NCBI GenBank assembly: GCA_963835825.1
Contig: CAWIGZ010000005.1
Location: forward strand, 248,001 to 312,000
DNA length: 64,000 bases
Direction: 5' to 3'
Source of the DNA: JADGRB01 sp963835825
GTDB taxonomy: Bacteria; Myxococcota_A; Polyangia; Fen-1088
The stretch's first letter is position 1. Each line of letters begins with the position of its first letter. The notes beneath the pieces are model-generated. The model searched no databases and had not been told where the DNA came from. It saw nothing but the letters and a program-made list of their open reading frames with translations. Both the position numbers and the translations under genes were made by a program. Positions 1-9,509 of this stretch are shown here, one piece after another.

Positions 1-589
1 GAGCGCGTCCCGCACCCCCTGCACCGACGAGGTCGTCCCGCGCAGCTGCTTGTCCAGCGCCAGCTCGACGCCGTCGAGGCCGCGTCCCTTCGGAGCCGGC
101 GTGCCCCATGACCGTCGCCGCCAGGCTGCGGTTCGGATAAAAGCGGCGCGGCTCGCGCGTGAACGCCATCCCCGGCAGCCCCAGCTTCTTGACCGCGTCG
201 GCCTCCTCGGGCGTGACCTTGCGCTTCACCCAGGCGAAGAACCGGCGCTGCTCGAGCTTCTTCTCCAGCTCGGCCCGGTCGAGCCCCAGGATGCGCGCCA
301 GCTTCCTGGCAGCGTCGCGGGGATCGGGGAGCTGCCGCGGGTTGCAGTAGATCGAGTCGACGTCGGCGGTGGAAGCCAGATCGGCGCCGTTGCGGTCGAG
401 GATCCGGCCGCGCCGCGGGGGCAGCTCGATCTCCCGCAGGTACTGCTCCTCGGCCATGGCCCGCAGGCGATCGGCGTCCCGGACCTGCAGGTTCACGGCC
501 CGCTTGCCGACGGCCACGAAGAGCGACGTCAGGACCACGCCGCAGAAGGCGATCCGCACCCGCGCCCACCGGCTGGCGGGGATCATCAT
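1..589 (-). CDS. ftsI: FtsI/PBP3 septal peptidoglycan transpeptidase, N-terminal part, frameshifted
   Basis: The reverse strand from ATG 589 encodes a short basic N-terminus, one membrane segment (about residues 11-28) and then the dimerisation region of a class B penicillin-binding protein, with 'PPRRGRILDRNG' and 'TREPRRFYPN'. The gene follows ftsL by 28 bp, with a purine-rich GGGGAAGGGG ahead of the start. Near 86-88 the frame changes: reading GGG as GG on the coding strand restores 'EGRGLDGVELALDKQLRG', the conserved class B PBP segment. So there is a one-base insertion, either real or an assembly error. The transpeptidase domain lies outside the window. Family certain; intactness not. 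Confidence 0.85.
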   Translation of the reverse strand, partial: MMIPASRWARVRIAFCGVVLTSLFVAVGKRAVNLQVRDADRLRAMAEEQYLREIELPPRRGRILDRNGADLASTADVDSIYCNPRQLPDPRDAARKLARILGLDRAELEKKLEQRRFFAWVKRKVTPEEADAVKKLGLPGMAFTREPRRFYPNRSLAATVMGHAGSEGTRPRRRRAGAGQAAARDDLVGAGGAGRA

Positions 590-617
590 CGTCGCCCACC
601 CCTTCCCCGCCCGCCGG

Positions 618-1049
618 TCATGGGAGCACCACGCCGGGCTCGAGCTTGATCACGTTGGCCGGAGCCGGCGGGCCCATCTGCAGCTTGTCGTGCGCCAGAC
701 CGATGACCCGCCCCGGATCCTTGAGCATGCCGATCTCGATGATCAGGCTCCGCTGGCGCTCCAGGAGCTCGCTGTTCACGCGCTTTTCGCGGCCCAGGTC
801 GTAGGCGATCTGGATTCCGTGCATCCGGACCGCGACGTGGGCCAGCGCGCCCGCCGTCACCAGCGCCAGCGTGAAGGCCCAGACGCCGACGCCGCGCCGG
901 TTGGCGACATCCAGACGCGGGTACCCCGAGAGGGTCGCGGGCTTCGCCCTCACCGAGTCGACCGGGGTGGCGCCACCGATTGTCCGCGCCTCCGTCGTGA
1001 CGATCACTGCAGGCCCGCTTCGCGGCACCTCGGGCCCGCTCCGCCGCAT
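618..1049 (-). CDS. ftsL: FtsL-like cell division protein
   Basis: A 143-residue bitopic protein. It has a cytoplasmic N-terminus, one membrane helix at about residues 54-72 ('GVWAFTLALVTAGALAHVAV'), then a short coiled-coil-like periplasmic stretch rich in Arg/Glu/Leu ('NSELLERQRSLIIEIGMLKD') and the 'P.RV..LA...L.M' ending typical of FtsL. The ATG lies one base after the rsmH stop (TGA-A-ATG), so the two are translationally coupled, and ftsI follows. FtsL forms the FtsQLB divisome subcomplex that activates FtsWI. Sequence conservation is low in this family, so the call rests on topology, size and its position between rsmH and ftsI. Confidence 0.85.
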   Translation of the reverse strand: MRRSGPEVPRSGPAVIVTTEARTIGGATPVDSVRAKPATLSGYPRLDVANRRGVGVWAFTLALVTAGALAHVAVRMHGIQIAYDLGREKRVNSELLERQRSLIIEIGMLKDPGRVIGLAHDKLQMGPPAPANVIKLEPGVVLP

Positions 1050-1050
1050 T

Positions 1051-2028
1051 TCAGATGCGCTCCGCGGCGCGCAGGTGGGCCGACCGGGCGCGCGGGTTGC
1101 GGGCCCGCTCCGCGCCGCTGGCGGGCACGACGTGCTTGGTGAGTATCTTGAGCACCGGCGGGCGATTGTCGTCCGCGCCGCCCGGCTTCCCGCGATCCTT
1201 GCCGGCCAGCGCCCGAAGCCGCCGTTTGACGATCCGGTCCTCCAGCGAATGGAAGGCGATGACGCAAAGTCGGCCACCGGGGCGCAGGCAGTCGGCCACC
1301 ACCGACAAGAACCGGTCCAGCTCCGCGAGCTCCTCGTTGACCGCGATCCGCAGCGCCTGAAAAGTTCGGGTCGCCGGGTTCTTGCCGTACTCGTGCCGCG
1401 GGATGGCCCGGGCGACCAGCGCCGCCAGCTTGCCGGTGGTATCGAGGTCGCCGCCACGCCGCGCCTCGATGATCGCGCTGGCGACCCGGGCGGCGTGCCG
1501 CTCCTCGCCGTAGTTGCGGATGATCTGGACCAGCTCTTCTTCGTCGATCCGGCGCAGCAGGTCGGCCGCGGTCTCGCCGCTGGTGGGGTCCATCCTCATG
1601 TCGAGCGGCCCGTCGTTCCGGAAGGAGAAGCCCCGCTCCGGGCGGTCGAGCTGTGGCGACGACACGCCGAGGTCGACCAGAAACCCATCGACCGCGACCA
1701 CTCCCAGGCGATCGAGCACCTCGCGGGCCTGCGAGAACCGGGCGTGGACCAGGGTCACCCGGTCCCCGAACGATTGAAGCGCGAGCCGAGACGCCTCCAG
1801 CGCCTCCGGGTCGCGATCCATCCCGATCAGCTTCCCGTCAGGCGCCGACCGCTCCAGCACCGCGCGGGCATGTCCTCCCAGACCGACGGTCCCGTCGCAG
1901 TACCGCCCGCCAGGCTTCGGGTCCAGCCAGGTGAGCACCTCATCGAGCAGCACAGGAAGGTGCGCAGGGCGCTCTAGCCGCAGTATGTCATTGCTTCCTG
2001 ACAGCTCGGCCGGCATCTGCCGCTTCAT
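1051..2028 (-). CDS. rsmH: 16S rRNA m4C1402 methyltransferase RsmH (MraW)
   Basis: A 325-residue protein of normal family length. It shows 'HLPVLLDEVL' near residue 23, the SAM-binding 'DGTVGLGGHA' at 45-54, 'DLGVSSPQLDRPERGFSFR', 'ARAIPRHEYGKNPATRTFQALRI' split over the middle, and 'VIAFHSLEDRIVKRR' near the C-terminus, all RsmH hallmarks. It N4-methylates C1402 of 16S rRNA in the decoding centre. It is the first visible gene of the dcw cluster and is followed directly by ftsL. No mraZ is found upstream, where it usually sits. Confidence 0.97.
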   Translation of the reverse strand: MKRQMPAELSGSNDILRLERPAHLPVLLDEVLTWLDPKPGGRYCDGTVGLGGHARAVLERSAPDGKLIGMDRDPEALEASRLALQSFGDRVTLVHARFSQAREVLDRLGVVAVDGFLVDLGVSSPQLDRPERGFSFRNDGPLDMRMDPTSGETAADLLRRIDEEELVQIIRNYGEERHAARVASAIIEARRGGDLDTTGKLAALVARAIPRHEYGKNPATRTFQALRIAVNEELAELDRFLSVVADCLRPGGRLCVIAFHSLEDRIVKRRLRALAGKDRGKPGGADDNRPPVLKILTKHVVPASGAERARNPRARSAHLRAAERI

Positions 2029-2209
2029 TCTTGACCGGAGGGCCCGGGTGTCAAGTTTTGTGGGGAGATAACTTGCGTAATTTCAATTAGATAGAAGGTA
2101 CGGAGGGGACGCCGTTTCGGCTCCTGCTCCGGCGTGTCAGGGGCTCGTTTCGGCCTGGCGAGGGCCGGCTCGGTTCGGGGCGGGCGAGGGCAATCGAGGC
2201 TAACTACGC

Positions 2210-2237
2210 TTGACTAAAGGGTTCTTTGGATTATAGT
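2210..2237 (+). promoter_or_regulatory. Sigma-70-like promoter for the Fic-fold gene
   Basis: TTGACT (2210-2215), a 16-bp spacer and TATAGT (2232-2237), about 50 bp before the gene start. Such a near-consensus pair is rare in DNA this GC-rich. The surrounding 2040-2230 region is unusually AT-rich in part and separates the divergent rsmH and Fic-fold genes. Confidence 0.6.
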
Positions 2238-2289
2238 GCTTCCCGGTTTCACTCGGCGGAGGACTTCTGGACTCATGCAGGAGACGGGG

Positions 2290-3057
2290 ATGGACGCGAA
2301 GTTTTTCGAAATGGATACGAAGATGGAAGCGCTCCGCGCCAAGACGGCGAGCTTCCCGGCCAAGATCCTGAAGGACTACCAGGACCGTCTGGACGTATCG
2401 TGGATTTTCCACGACAACGCCCTCGAAGGGGTGGTGCTGTCGTACTCCGAGCTGAAGGCGGCCATCGATCAGCGGATCATCAGCGATGTCACGCTCATCC
2501 CGATGTACGAAGAGGTCCGCAACCAGAAGACCGCGGTGGACTTCGTTCGTGAGGCGAGCGTCGCCAAGAAGCCGCCGGTCGTCGATCTCGAGCTGATTCG
2601 GAGGCTCTACGCCATCCTGACGCCCGAAGAAGCGGCCAAGGGGTACCCCTACCGGAAGGAGAACCCCCTTCACCGGCTCTACTATCACGAGATCGCTCCG
2701 CCCGAGAAGATCACCTACAAGATGAGGAAGCTCGGCGAGTGGATGGAGTCGGACGAGTTTGCGGAGCTCCATCCGATCACCCGCTCGGCGAAGGTGCACT
2801 TCCGTCTCCTGTCCGCCTACCCGTGGACCAAGAACTCGGGCAAGGTCGCGCGGCTGTTGATGAACTTCATCCTCATCAAGCACGGCTACCTGCCGGCGGT
2901 CATTCACTCGATCGAGCGGCAGCGCTACTACGAGGCGCTGCGGACGGAGAACGACGCGCTGTTGAACCTGGTGATCGAGTCGCTGGAGAACAGCATCGAG
3001 ACCACGGCCAAGTTCCTGGACGAGCTCAACGGGCTGCGCGTCAAGCGCGCCAGCTGA
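2290..3057 (+). CDS. Fic-fold protein with degenerate active site (pseudo-Fic)
   Basis: A 255-residue protein (ATG 2290 chosen for GGAG 7 bp upstream; ATG 2275 is also possible). The 'ALEG' region near residue 40 resembles the N-terminal alpha-inh area of Fic proteins, and residues 170-190 align with the Fic core. The canonical HPFxxGNGRxxR reads YPWTKNSGKVAR at 177-188: the catalytic His is Tyr, and GNGR is NSGK. The protein is therefore unlikely to AMPylate by the usual mechanism; a binding or scaffold role is an inference. It is transcribed divergently from the dcw genes by a good promoter. The rest of the Fic framework (RLLMN, the long C-terminal helices) is intact, which argues against random decay. 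Confidence 0.75.
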   Translation: MDAKFFEMDTKMEALRAKTASFPAKILKDYQDRLDVSWIFHDNALEGVVLSYSELKAAIDQRIISDVTLIPMYEEVRNQKTAVDFVREASVAKKPPVVDLELIRRLYAILTPEEAAKGYPYRKENPLHRLYYHEIAPPEKITYKMRKLGEWMESDEFAELHPITRSAKVHFRLLSAYPWTKNSGKVARLLMNFILIKHGYLPAVIHSIERQRYYEALRTENDALLNLVIESLENSIETTAKFLDELNGLRVKRAS

Positions 3058-3088
3058 CCGGCGAGTTCGGTTCGCTTGGGCGCTTGGG

Positions 3089-3319
3089 CGCTCCGCTCGG
3101 CTTTTACGGCGGGGGCGGAGGTGGCAGGGGTGTCTCTCCGCCGCTCGCGAGAAGGAATCCTCGGCCGCTCCGCTCGGCTTTTACGGCGGGGGCGGAGGTG
3201 GCAGGGGTGTCTCCCCGCCGTTCGCGAGAAGGAATCCTCGGGCGCTCCGCTCGGCTTTTACGGCGAGGGCGGAGGTGGCAGGGGTGTCTCTCCGCCGCTC
3301 GCGAGAAGGAATCCTCGGC
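3089..3319 (+). repeat. Three tandem 77-bp repeats
   Basis: Three head-to-tail copies (3089-3165, 3166-3242, 3243-3319) with only a few substitutions. Each contains GGAGGTGGCAGGGGTGTCTC and GCGAGAAGGAATCC. All frames are open because of the composition, but no start with a ribosome site or protein-like sequence is visible, so it is treated as non-coding. Confidence 0.85.
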
Positions 3320-3349
3320 CGCGAACGATCAGAGCGGCCTGCGGGCGAT

Positions 3350-3379
3350 CGGCGGAGAGACACCCCTGCCACCTCCGCG
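3350..3379 (-). repeat. Inverted copy of the 77-bp repeat core
   Basis: Bases 3350-3377 are the exact reverse complement of 3270-3297 in the third tandem copy, so a 28-bp perfect stem with a loop of about 50 nt can form. The same element can also pair with copies 1 and 2. Confidence 0.8.
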
Positions 3380-3427
3380 CTTGCCTCCAAGCCTCGGCTC
3401 CGCTTCGGACGCGACACCAAGGGAGCG

Positions 3428-3580
3428 GATCGCGTGGAGGGCGGGCGAGCTTTGCTCGACCGACCTCATCGGGGGGGGCGCGGGACCCTTTGAGGGTCCC
3501 GAAGTAGATCGCGTGGAGGGCGGGCGAGCTTTTGCTCGACCGACCTCATCGCGGGAGGTTTGGGACCCTTTGAGGGTCCC
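3428..3580 (+). repeat. Two direct repeats, each ending in a GGGACCC palindrome
   Basis: Copies at 3428-3500 and 3507-3580 share GATCGCGTGGAGGGCGGGCG, a CGAGC-TTT-GCTCG hairpin and a terminal GGGACCCTTTGAGGGTCCC palindrome. They form part of the same repeat-dense intergenic block as the 77-bp units. Confidence 0.75.
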
Positions 3581-3590
3581 GCCCTGAATA

Positions 3591-3627
3591 AAAAACGCGC
3601 CGGCAGGCGGTCCTGTCGGCGCGTTTG
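3591..3627 (+). terminator. Rho-independent terminator
   Basis: A 12-bp stem (3595-3606 with 3613-3624, one G-T wobble) and a 6-nt loop. It is preceded by an A-run and followed by TTT, so it could act in both directions. It closes the repeat block. Confidence 0.7.
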
Positions 3628-3963
3628 GGTTCCGCTAGTTGACTGGTCAGGGGGCTGACGCCGCGGGGCGTAGCCCAGTTCGTGGGTCTCGGCGTGAGCC
3701 TCGCCGAAAGGTCCGGGTTTTTCGTCCTCGATGGGCTCAGGACGCCTTACGCGAGAGGGAAAACCGAGGAGGGCTTAGCTTCGGTCGGGCTCCTTGTGTC
3801 CGAACCGAGGAAGATGGCGTAGAGAAGGCGTACCGTTCCAGTGGGTGCGTTTACTCATGCGTTCTTCTCCTCCTTTGTGGGCCAGTCGTTCGCGGACCCT
3901 TCCCAGATGTTAGCTTGCACGGATCGATTTGGCCAGATGATGAGCGTGATATGAGAGGGACAA
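3628..3963. other. Intergenic region before argH
   Basis: No gene is supported here. A short stretch of one forward frame resembles the start of a thiolase, but it is broken by stops and was not accepted. An AGAGGG ribosome site sits just before argH. Confidence 0.5.
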
Positions 3964-5373
<1,410 letters not shown>

Positions 5374-5405
5374 CCGGCGTTCGCGTCGCGCTTGTCGCCT
5401 CTCGG

Positions 5406-5428
5406 GCGGTGATTACCCAAATCACCGC
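5406..5428 (+). promoter_or_regulatory. Inverted repeat in the hsp20 leader
   Basis: GCGGTGAT and ATCACCGC (8 bp, 7-nt loop) lie immediately before the AAGGAGG ribosome site of the small heat-shock gene. It could be an operator, an RNA structure controlling initiation, or the end of the argH transcript; the sequence alone does not decide. Confidence 0.4.
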
Positions 5429-5445
5429 AAGGAGGAACAACGACG

Positions 5446-5952
5446 ATGGCAAACCTCATCAGAAGAAACCCCGGTTACGAATTGGCTCAATCCGGTGCGG
5501 CGTGGGATCCGGTCCGCGTCATGCGCGACCTTCTGCGCTGGGATCCTTTCCGCGAGGTGGAAGCGGTGCGCGGCGCCGCCGACGACCGCGGGTTCACCCC
5601 GACGTTCGACGTGACGGAGACCAAGGACGCTTACCTCTTTCGCGCGGATCTTCCGGGCGTCAAGGAGCAGGATCTGGAGATCTCGCTGACCGGCACGCGC
5701 CTGTCGATCTCCGGTCACCGCGAGCAAGAGCGGCACGAGCAGGGCGATACTTTCTACGCCAGCGAGCGCTCGTACGGCAGCTTCACCCGATCGTTCACGC
5801 TCCCCGAAGGCGTCGACGGCGAGAACGTCGCGGCCGAGCTGAAGAGCGGCGTCTTGACGCTGACGGTGCCCAAGAAGCCCGAGGTCCAGCCCAAGAAGAT
5901 CGCGATCGGCACGGGCAACAAAGCGCCGAAGGGCGAGTCGGCCAAGGCGTGA
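5446..5952 (+). CDS. Hsp20 / alpha-crystallin small heat-shock protein
   Basis: A 168-residue protein with a short N-terminal arm ('LLRWDPFREVE'), an alpha-crystallin domain at about 47-145 ('PTFDVTETKDAYLFRADLPG', 'LSISGHREQE', 'GSFTRSFTLPEGVD', 'LKSGVLTLTVPK') and a Lys-rich tail. It is an ATP-independent holdase that forms cytoplasmic oligomers. The C-terminal IxI anchor appears as 'KIAIG'. AAGGAGG lies 11 bp before the ATG. It stands alone, convergent with the PEGA gene to its right. Confidence 0.95.
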   Translation: MANLIRRNPGYELAQSGAAWDPVRVMRDLLRWDPFREVEAVRGAADDRGFTPTFDVTETKDAYLFRADLPGVKEQDLEISLTGTRLSISGHREQERHEQGDTFYASERSYGSFTRSFTLPEGVDGENVAAELKSGVLTLTVPKKPEVQPKKIAIGTGNKAPKGESAKA

Positions 5953-6025
5953 ACTCGGCGGATTTGGAATCGGTGCGCAGCTCCGGATCGCCCACCGGGG
6001 CGCCAGAGCTGCGCGGCGAGTTCCA

Positions 6026-6961
6026 CTAGAAGTTACCTCGCAAGGCGACGGAGGTCGGGGTGAGGCCGAGCGACACGGTCGCATCCGTAGAATGGTGACC
6101 GGCGAATAACAGCACCGCGCCGCCGGCGATGGCGGCCGTGCCCACGCCGGTGATGATCATTCCGTATGTTCCGGTGTGGTACCGCTGGTTCTGGCCGATG
6201 GGGTTGCCATCTATCGCGATCCAGTAGATCCCCCACCCGAGCCCCGCCGCACCCGCCACGGCGAGCGACACCCCGGCCCAGGTGTGCCAGCTGCTCGGGC
6301 TCGACTCGCTGTGGGTCGGCGGTTCCGTGGCGAGCAACGGGGCCGGCGCCGGCGCCGCCGGCACGGGCGCGGCGGCTGGCGCCGGAGCCGCAGGGGCTGC
6401 GACGGGCGTTGCGATTGCGGGAGCCAACGCGATCACCAGGGTCGAGCGGCTTCCGGGATGGATGGTGAGCGTTCGTTCGAACGGTTTCGATCCGGGCGCG
6501 CTTGCTGATACCGTGACGGTGCCTTCGGCGAGCCGCAGGGCAGGGACGGCGGGGAGCGTCCCGACCGACTGGCCCGCCACGAAGACCTCGGCGCCGGCCG
6601 GCCCGGTCACGACCAGTTCGCCGACGTGTCTCTTGCACGACCGCAGCGCTTCGTCGAGGAACGGACGGTTCTTGGCGACCCAGCGATCGTCGGGATTCGC
6701 CAGGGAGAGCGAGAGGTGATCCTCCGCGTCGACCCAACGCTTGAGCGAGGTCTCGACCAGCCCCATCTGCCCGAAGGTTCGGGGCGACGGCGCGATGGCA
6801 TGTGCCTGCCGGAACAGCTCCAGAGCCTGCTCCGGTTTGCCTTCCCGGCGCAGGGCGAGCCCCTGTTCGATGAGAGCGTCGGCGCTCGGCCCGGCCGCGG
6901 CGGCACCGACCGACAGCGAGGTCGCCCAAAGAAAGGCAGCGATGAGGAGGGGACGGTTCAT
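6026..6961 (-). CDS. Exported TPR/PEGA protein (pair 1)
   Basis: A 311-residue protein. It has a signal peptide (MNRPLLIAAFLWATSLSVGA), a TPR-like helix pair ('LALRREGKPEQALELFRQAH'), a PEGA-type beta segment ('GAEVFVAGQSVGTLP'), a Pro/Ala linker of about 40 residues, and a C-terminal pair of glycine-rich membrane segments ('WAGVSLAVAGAAGLGWGIYW'). ATG 6961 is 8 nt after the kinase stop, so the two are one transcript. The same layout recurs in the gene at 8600-9499, which makes these paralogues. It is probably an envelope partner or substrate of the kinase; this role is inferred from linkage. Confidence 0.8.
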   Translation of the reverse strand: MNRPLLIAAFLWATSLSVGAAAAGPSADALIEQGLALRREGKPEQALELFRQAHAIAPSPRTFGQMGLVETSLKRWVDAEDHLSLSLANPDDRWVAKNRPFLDEALRSCKRHVGELVVTGPAGAEVFVAGQSVGTLPAVPALRLAEGTVTVSASAPGSKPFERTLTIHPGSRSTLVIALAPAIATPVAAPAAPAPAAAPVPAAPAPAPLLATEPPTHSESSPSSWHTWAGVSLAVAGAAGLGWGIYWIAIDGNPIGQNQRYHTGTYGMIITGVGTAAIAGGAVLLFAGHHSTDATVSLGLTPTSVALRGNF

Positions 6962-6969
6962 GGAGGTTC

Positions 6970-8514
6970 TCAAATAAAGGTTCTCAATTCGAAGGGATGC
7001 CGATTCCATTCTTGTCTAGGCCGGTCAGTTTCGGCGGGTTGTCGGTCGAAGGTGCATGAATCTGTCGAACGGCGCGCGCTTTCTTCGGCGCTTTCGGCCG
7101 TGTGGTCACCAGGGGCGCCTGGGCCGACGGCTTGGGCGGCTTGGGCGGCGTGGGGGCCTCGGGGCGTTCGTGATTCTGGTGCCACTGCCGATGCCGGCGG
7201 GGGCAGGAGCTTCGAGGTCGTGTCGCTGGCCGGCATCGAAACCGGCGCGCTGGAGGTGGACCTGGCGACGGTTCCGAAATGGCGATACCCGAGGATGAGC
7301 CCGGCGGCGATCGCTCCGGCCACGCCGAAGCCGGCCCATCGTTGCCAGCTGCGCCCAGTCACAGGTGGCAAAGTGGGGAAGGACGGCTCCGAGGGTTCTG
7401 GTGTCGGTCGGGCCAGCTTGGTCGAGAGGAAAAGCTCCGGGCTCGCCGTCGGCGAGATCTTCGGCGCCACGTTGACGGAGGCCGCCAGGACCGCGGTCGG
7501 CTCCACTTTGGCCGGGGGAACCGCCCTTGCCGCGCCCAGGGAGACGCTGGGGACGCCTGGAACGGGCGCGGGCGGAAGGCCGCGCAGGGTCGCCTCGGCG
7601 TACGCGGAGGCGGGCGGGGTGTGGAAGTAGTAGTTCTTCCATTCGACCTGTCCGCGGGAGCTGGCAAACGTCCAGAGCGCCTGTCCGAGCGCGTGGACCG
7701 ACTCGAAGCGCTCGGCCGGTTGGGCGTGCATGGCGCGAAGAACGATCGCCTCCAACGCCTGCGGGATCTCCGGCCGGTGGGCGCGCGGGCCCTGAAAACG
7801 GCCGATCTCGATGGCCCGCAGCAGGCTGAGGTTCTGGTGCTCTTCGAAAGGGAGCTTCTTGGTGAGACAGACGTAGAGCAGCACGCCGAGGGCGTACTGA
7901 TCGCTTTCGGGACCCACCTTGCCGTTCACCTGCTCGGGTGAAAGGTACTGGGGCGTTCCCAGGATCTGCCCTTCCTGCGTGAGATTGCCCGCCATGGGCG
8001 CCTTGGAAACGCCGAAGTCGAGGACCTTGATCTCCGGGCCGGTATCCGTATCGGCCAGGAAGATGTTGCTCGGTTTGAGGTCGCGATGAACGATGCCGAG
8101 CTGGTGGCAGGCGCGAAGAGCGGCGCAGACGCCCAGCATCACGTCCGCCACGTACTCGATGGCCAGCGGCCCTCTCGCGTTCTTGAGCAGCACCCCGAGA
8201 TCGCGGCCCCGCAGGTATTCCATCACCAGGTAGGGCGTGCCGTCGTCGGCGACACCGAAGTCGATGACGTGGACGACGTTGCGGTGGTCTACCTGGGACG
8301 CGGCCAGCGCTTCCCGCATGAACCTCTGGCGGAGCTCATCCGCGAGACCCTCGCCCGAGCGGTGCGAAATGACGGTCTTGAGCGCGACCGTCCGGCCGAG
8401 GCGGGTGTCGATGGCCCGATAGACCGCGCCCATTCCCCCCTCGCCGATGAGCTCGTGAATCTCATAACGATCGATCCGGCGTCTCTTCAAAGGCTCTGTT
8501 TCGGATACGCCCAT
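6970..8514 (-). CDS. Hanks-type Ser/Thr protein kinase (pair 1)
   Basis: A 514-residue protein. The kinase domain has the P-loop GEGGMGAV (24-31), Lys46 in VALK, the catalytic HRDLKPSN (143-150), DFG (166-168) and a GTPQYLSPEQ activation segment. A Pro-rich linker follows, with one membrane helix at about 393-410 and a roughly 100-residue extracytoplasmic tail rich in Ala/Ser/Arg. All catalytic residues are present. ATG 8514 is preferred over an upstream TTG. It lies between two PEGA/TPR genes in a leftward array and closely resembles the kinase at 9510-11114. Confidence 0.95.
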   Translation of the reverse strand: MGVSETEPLKRRRIDRYEIHELIGEGGMGAVYRAIDTRLGRTVALKTVISHRSGEGLADELRQRFMREALAASQVDHRNVVHVIDFGVADDGTPYLVMEYLRGRDLGVLLKNARGPLAIEYVADVMLGVCAALRACHQLGIVHRDLKPSNIFLADTDTGPEIKVLDFGVSKAPMAGNLTQEGQILGTPQYLSPEQVNGKVGPESDQYALGVLLYVCLTKKLPFEEHQNLSLLRAIEIGRFQGPRAHRPEIPQALEAIVLRAMHAQPAERFESVHALGQALWTFASSRGQVEWKNYYFHTPPASAYAEATLRGLPPAPVPGVPSVSLGAARAVPPAKVEPTAVLAASVNVAPKISPTASPELFLSTKLARPTPEPSEPSFPTLPPVTGRSWQRWAGFGVAGAIAAGLILGYRHFGTVARSTSSAPVSMPASDTTSKLLPPPASAVAPESRTPRGPHAAQAAQAVGPGAPGDHTAESAEESARRSTDSCTFDRQPAETDRPRQEWNRHPFELRTFI

Positions 8515-8599
8515 TGCCGCCGGGCCAATATTCCGTATTTTGCCCCCGGCCGCCAACCCTGTTTCGCCTACGGGGATCAGGGCCGGTGCCGGGGAAGAT

Positions 8600-9499
8600 T
8601 CAGAATCGCGCTTCGAATCGGACCGAGTGCGTCGTCATCCCCACCGTTGCGTTCAAGCCTGCCGGATGAAGGCCCATATACAGCAGGACGCCGCCCGCCA
8701 ACGCCAAGGTTCCACCGCCCACGGCCAGCAGAGTCCCCGGCGTTCGCGTGTCGTAGATGGCCGAGCAGGCGTTTGCTCGACCTCCGCTGCAGACCGCCCC
8801 TCCATCCACCGCAATCCAGCCGATGCCCCAGACCAGGGCGCCCGCTCCGGCGACCGCCAGGGCCGTCCCCGTCCAGAGTTGCCAGTGGGTTGGCGGCGGA
8901 CCGTTCGATTCGGGATCCCGCGTCTCTGGATTGCGCGGCGAGAGATCGATTCGTTCGGGCACGATCGAGACGGCCGCCCGCGCTCCGCCCTTGATCGAGA
9001 GATCCAGCGAGAACGGTTTGCAGCCGTCGGACGTCGCATGGATGGCGACGTCCCCTTCCGGCAAGCGAACGGGCCCGGCCAGGGGCAGCGAGCCGATCGG
9101 TGTGTCGCCCAGGCTCACCTTTGTTCCAGGGGGGCCGGTGATCAGCAAGTCGCCCATGTGTTCGTGGGCCCGCTCCGTGGCCCGCTGGAGAAACTGATGG
9201 TTTCTATGAACCCAGCCGTCCTCGGGCGTCGCCAGGGCTGCCGTCAGGTGGGCCTCGGCGTCGGCCCAAAGTTGGAGCGACGATTCGACCAACCCCATCT
9301 GTCCCAGCGTTCGCGGCGAAGGCGCCACCTCGTAGGCGCGCCGGAAGAGAGCCAGCGCATCGGCCGACCGGCCGGCCCGTCGCAGCTCGAGCCCCCGCTT
9401 GATGAGGACGTCAGGGCTGGCCTCGTCGGCGCCCGCCAGGGCCGGGGCGAGGTGGACGACGAGGAGCAAGGCGACAGCGGCAGCACGGAGAGTGTTCAT
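8600..9499 (-). CDS. Exported TPR/PEGA protein (pair 2)
   Basis: A 299-residue protein. It has a signal peptide (MNTLRAAAVALLLVVHLAPALA), a TPR segment ('RGLELRRAGRSADALALFRR'), 'PGTKVSLGDTPIGSLPLAGP' as the PEGA strand pair, and two C-terminal glycine-rich hydrophobic stretches around a small Cys-containing loop. Its order of parts matches its paralogue at 6026-6961. It starts 10 nt after the stop of the upstream kinase; 85 nt separate it from the next kinase. Confidence 0.8.
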   Translation of the reverse strand: MNTLRAAAVALLLVVHLAPALAGADEASPDVLIKRGLELRRAGRSADALALFRRAYEVAPSPRTLGQMGLVESSLQLWADAEAHLTAALATPEDGWVHRNHQFLQRATERAHEHMGDLLITGPPGTKVSLGDTPIGSLPLAGPVRLPEGDVAIHATSDGCKPFSLDLSIKGGARAAVSIVPERIDLSPRNPETRDPESNGPPPTHWQLWTGTALAVAGAGALVWGIGWIAVDGGAVCSGGRANACSAIYDTRTPGTLLAVGGGTLALAGGVLLYMGLHPAGLNATVGMTTHSVRFEARF

Positions 9500-9509
9500 T
9501 GATTGACCT

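Noticed and set aside
2029..2209. Expected mraZ upstream of rsmH
   Set aside because: The region is too short and has no MraZ-like frame on either strand.
3089..3319. The 77-bp tandem array as a possible CRISPR
   Set aside because: Units are directly adjacent without variable spacers and no cas genes are present.
3640..3835. A forward frame reading 'FFVLDGLRTPYARGKTEEGL', similar to the start of a thiolase
   Set aside because: It is bounded by stops on both sides, has no ribosome site and no further thiolase motifs; a short chance match or old debris.
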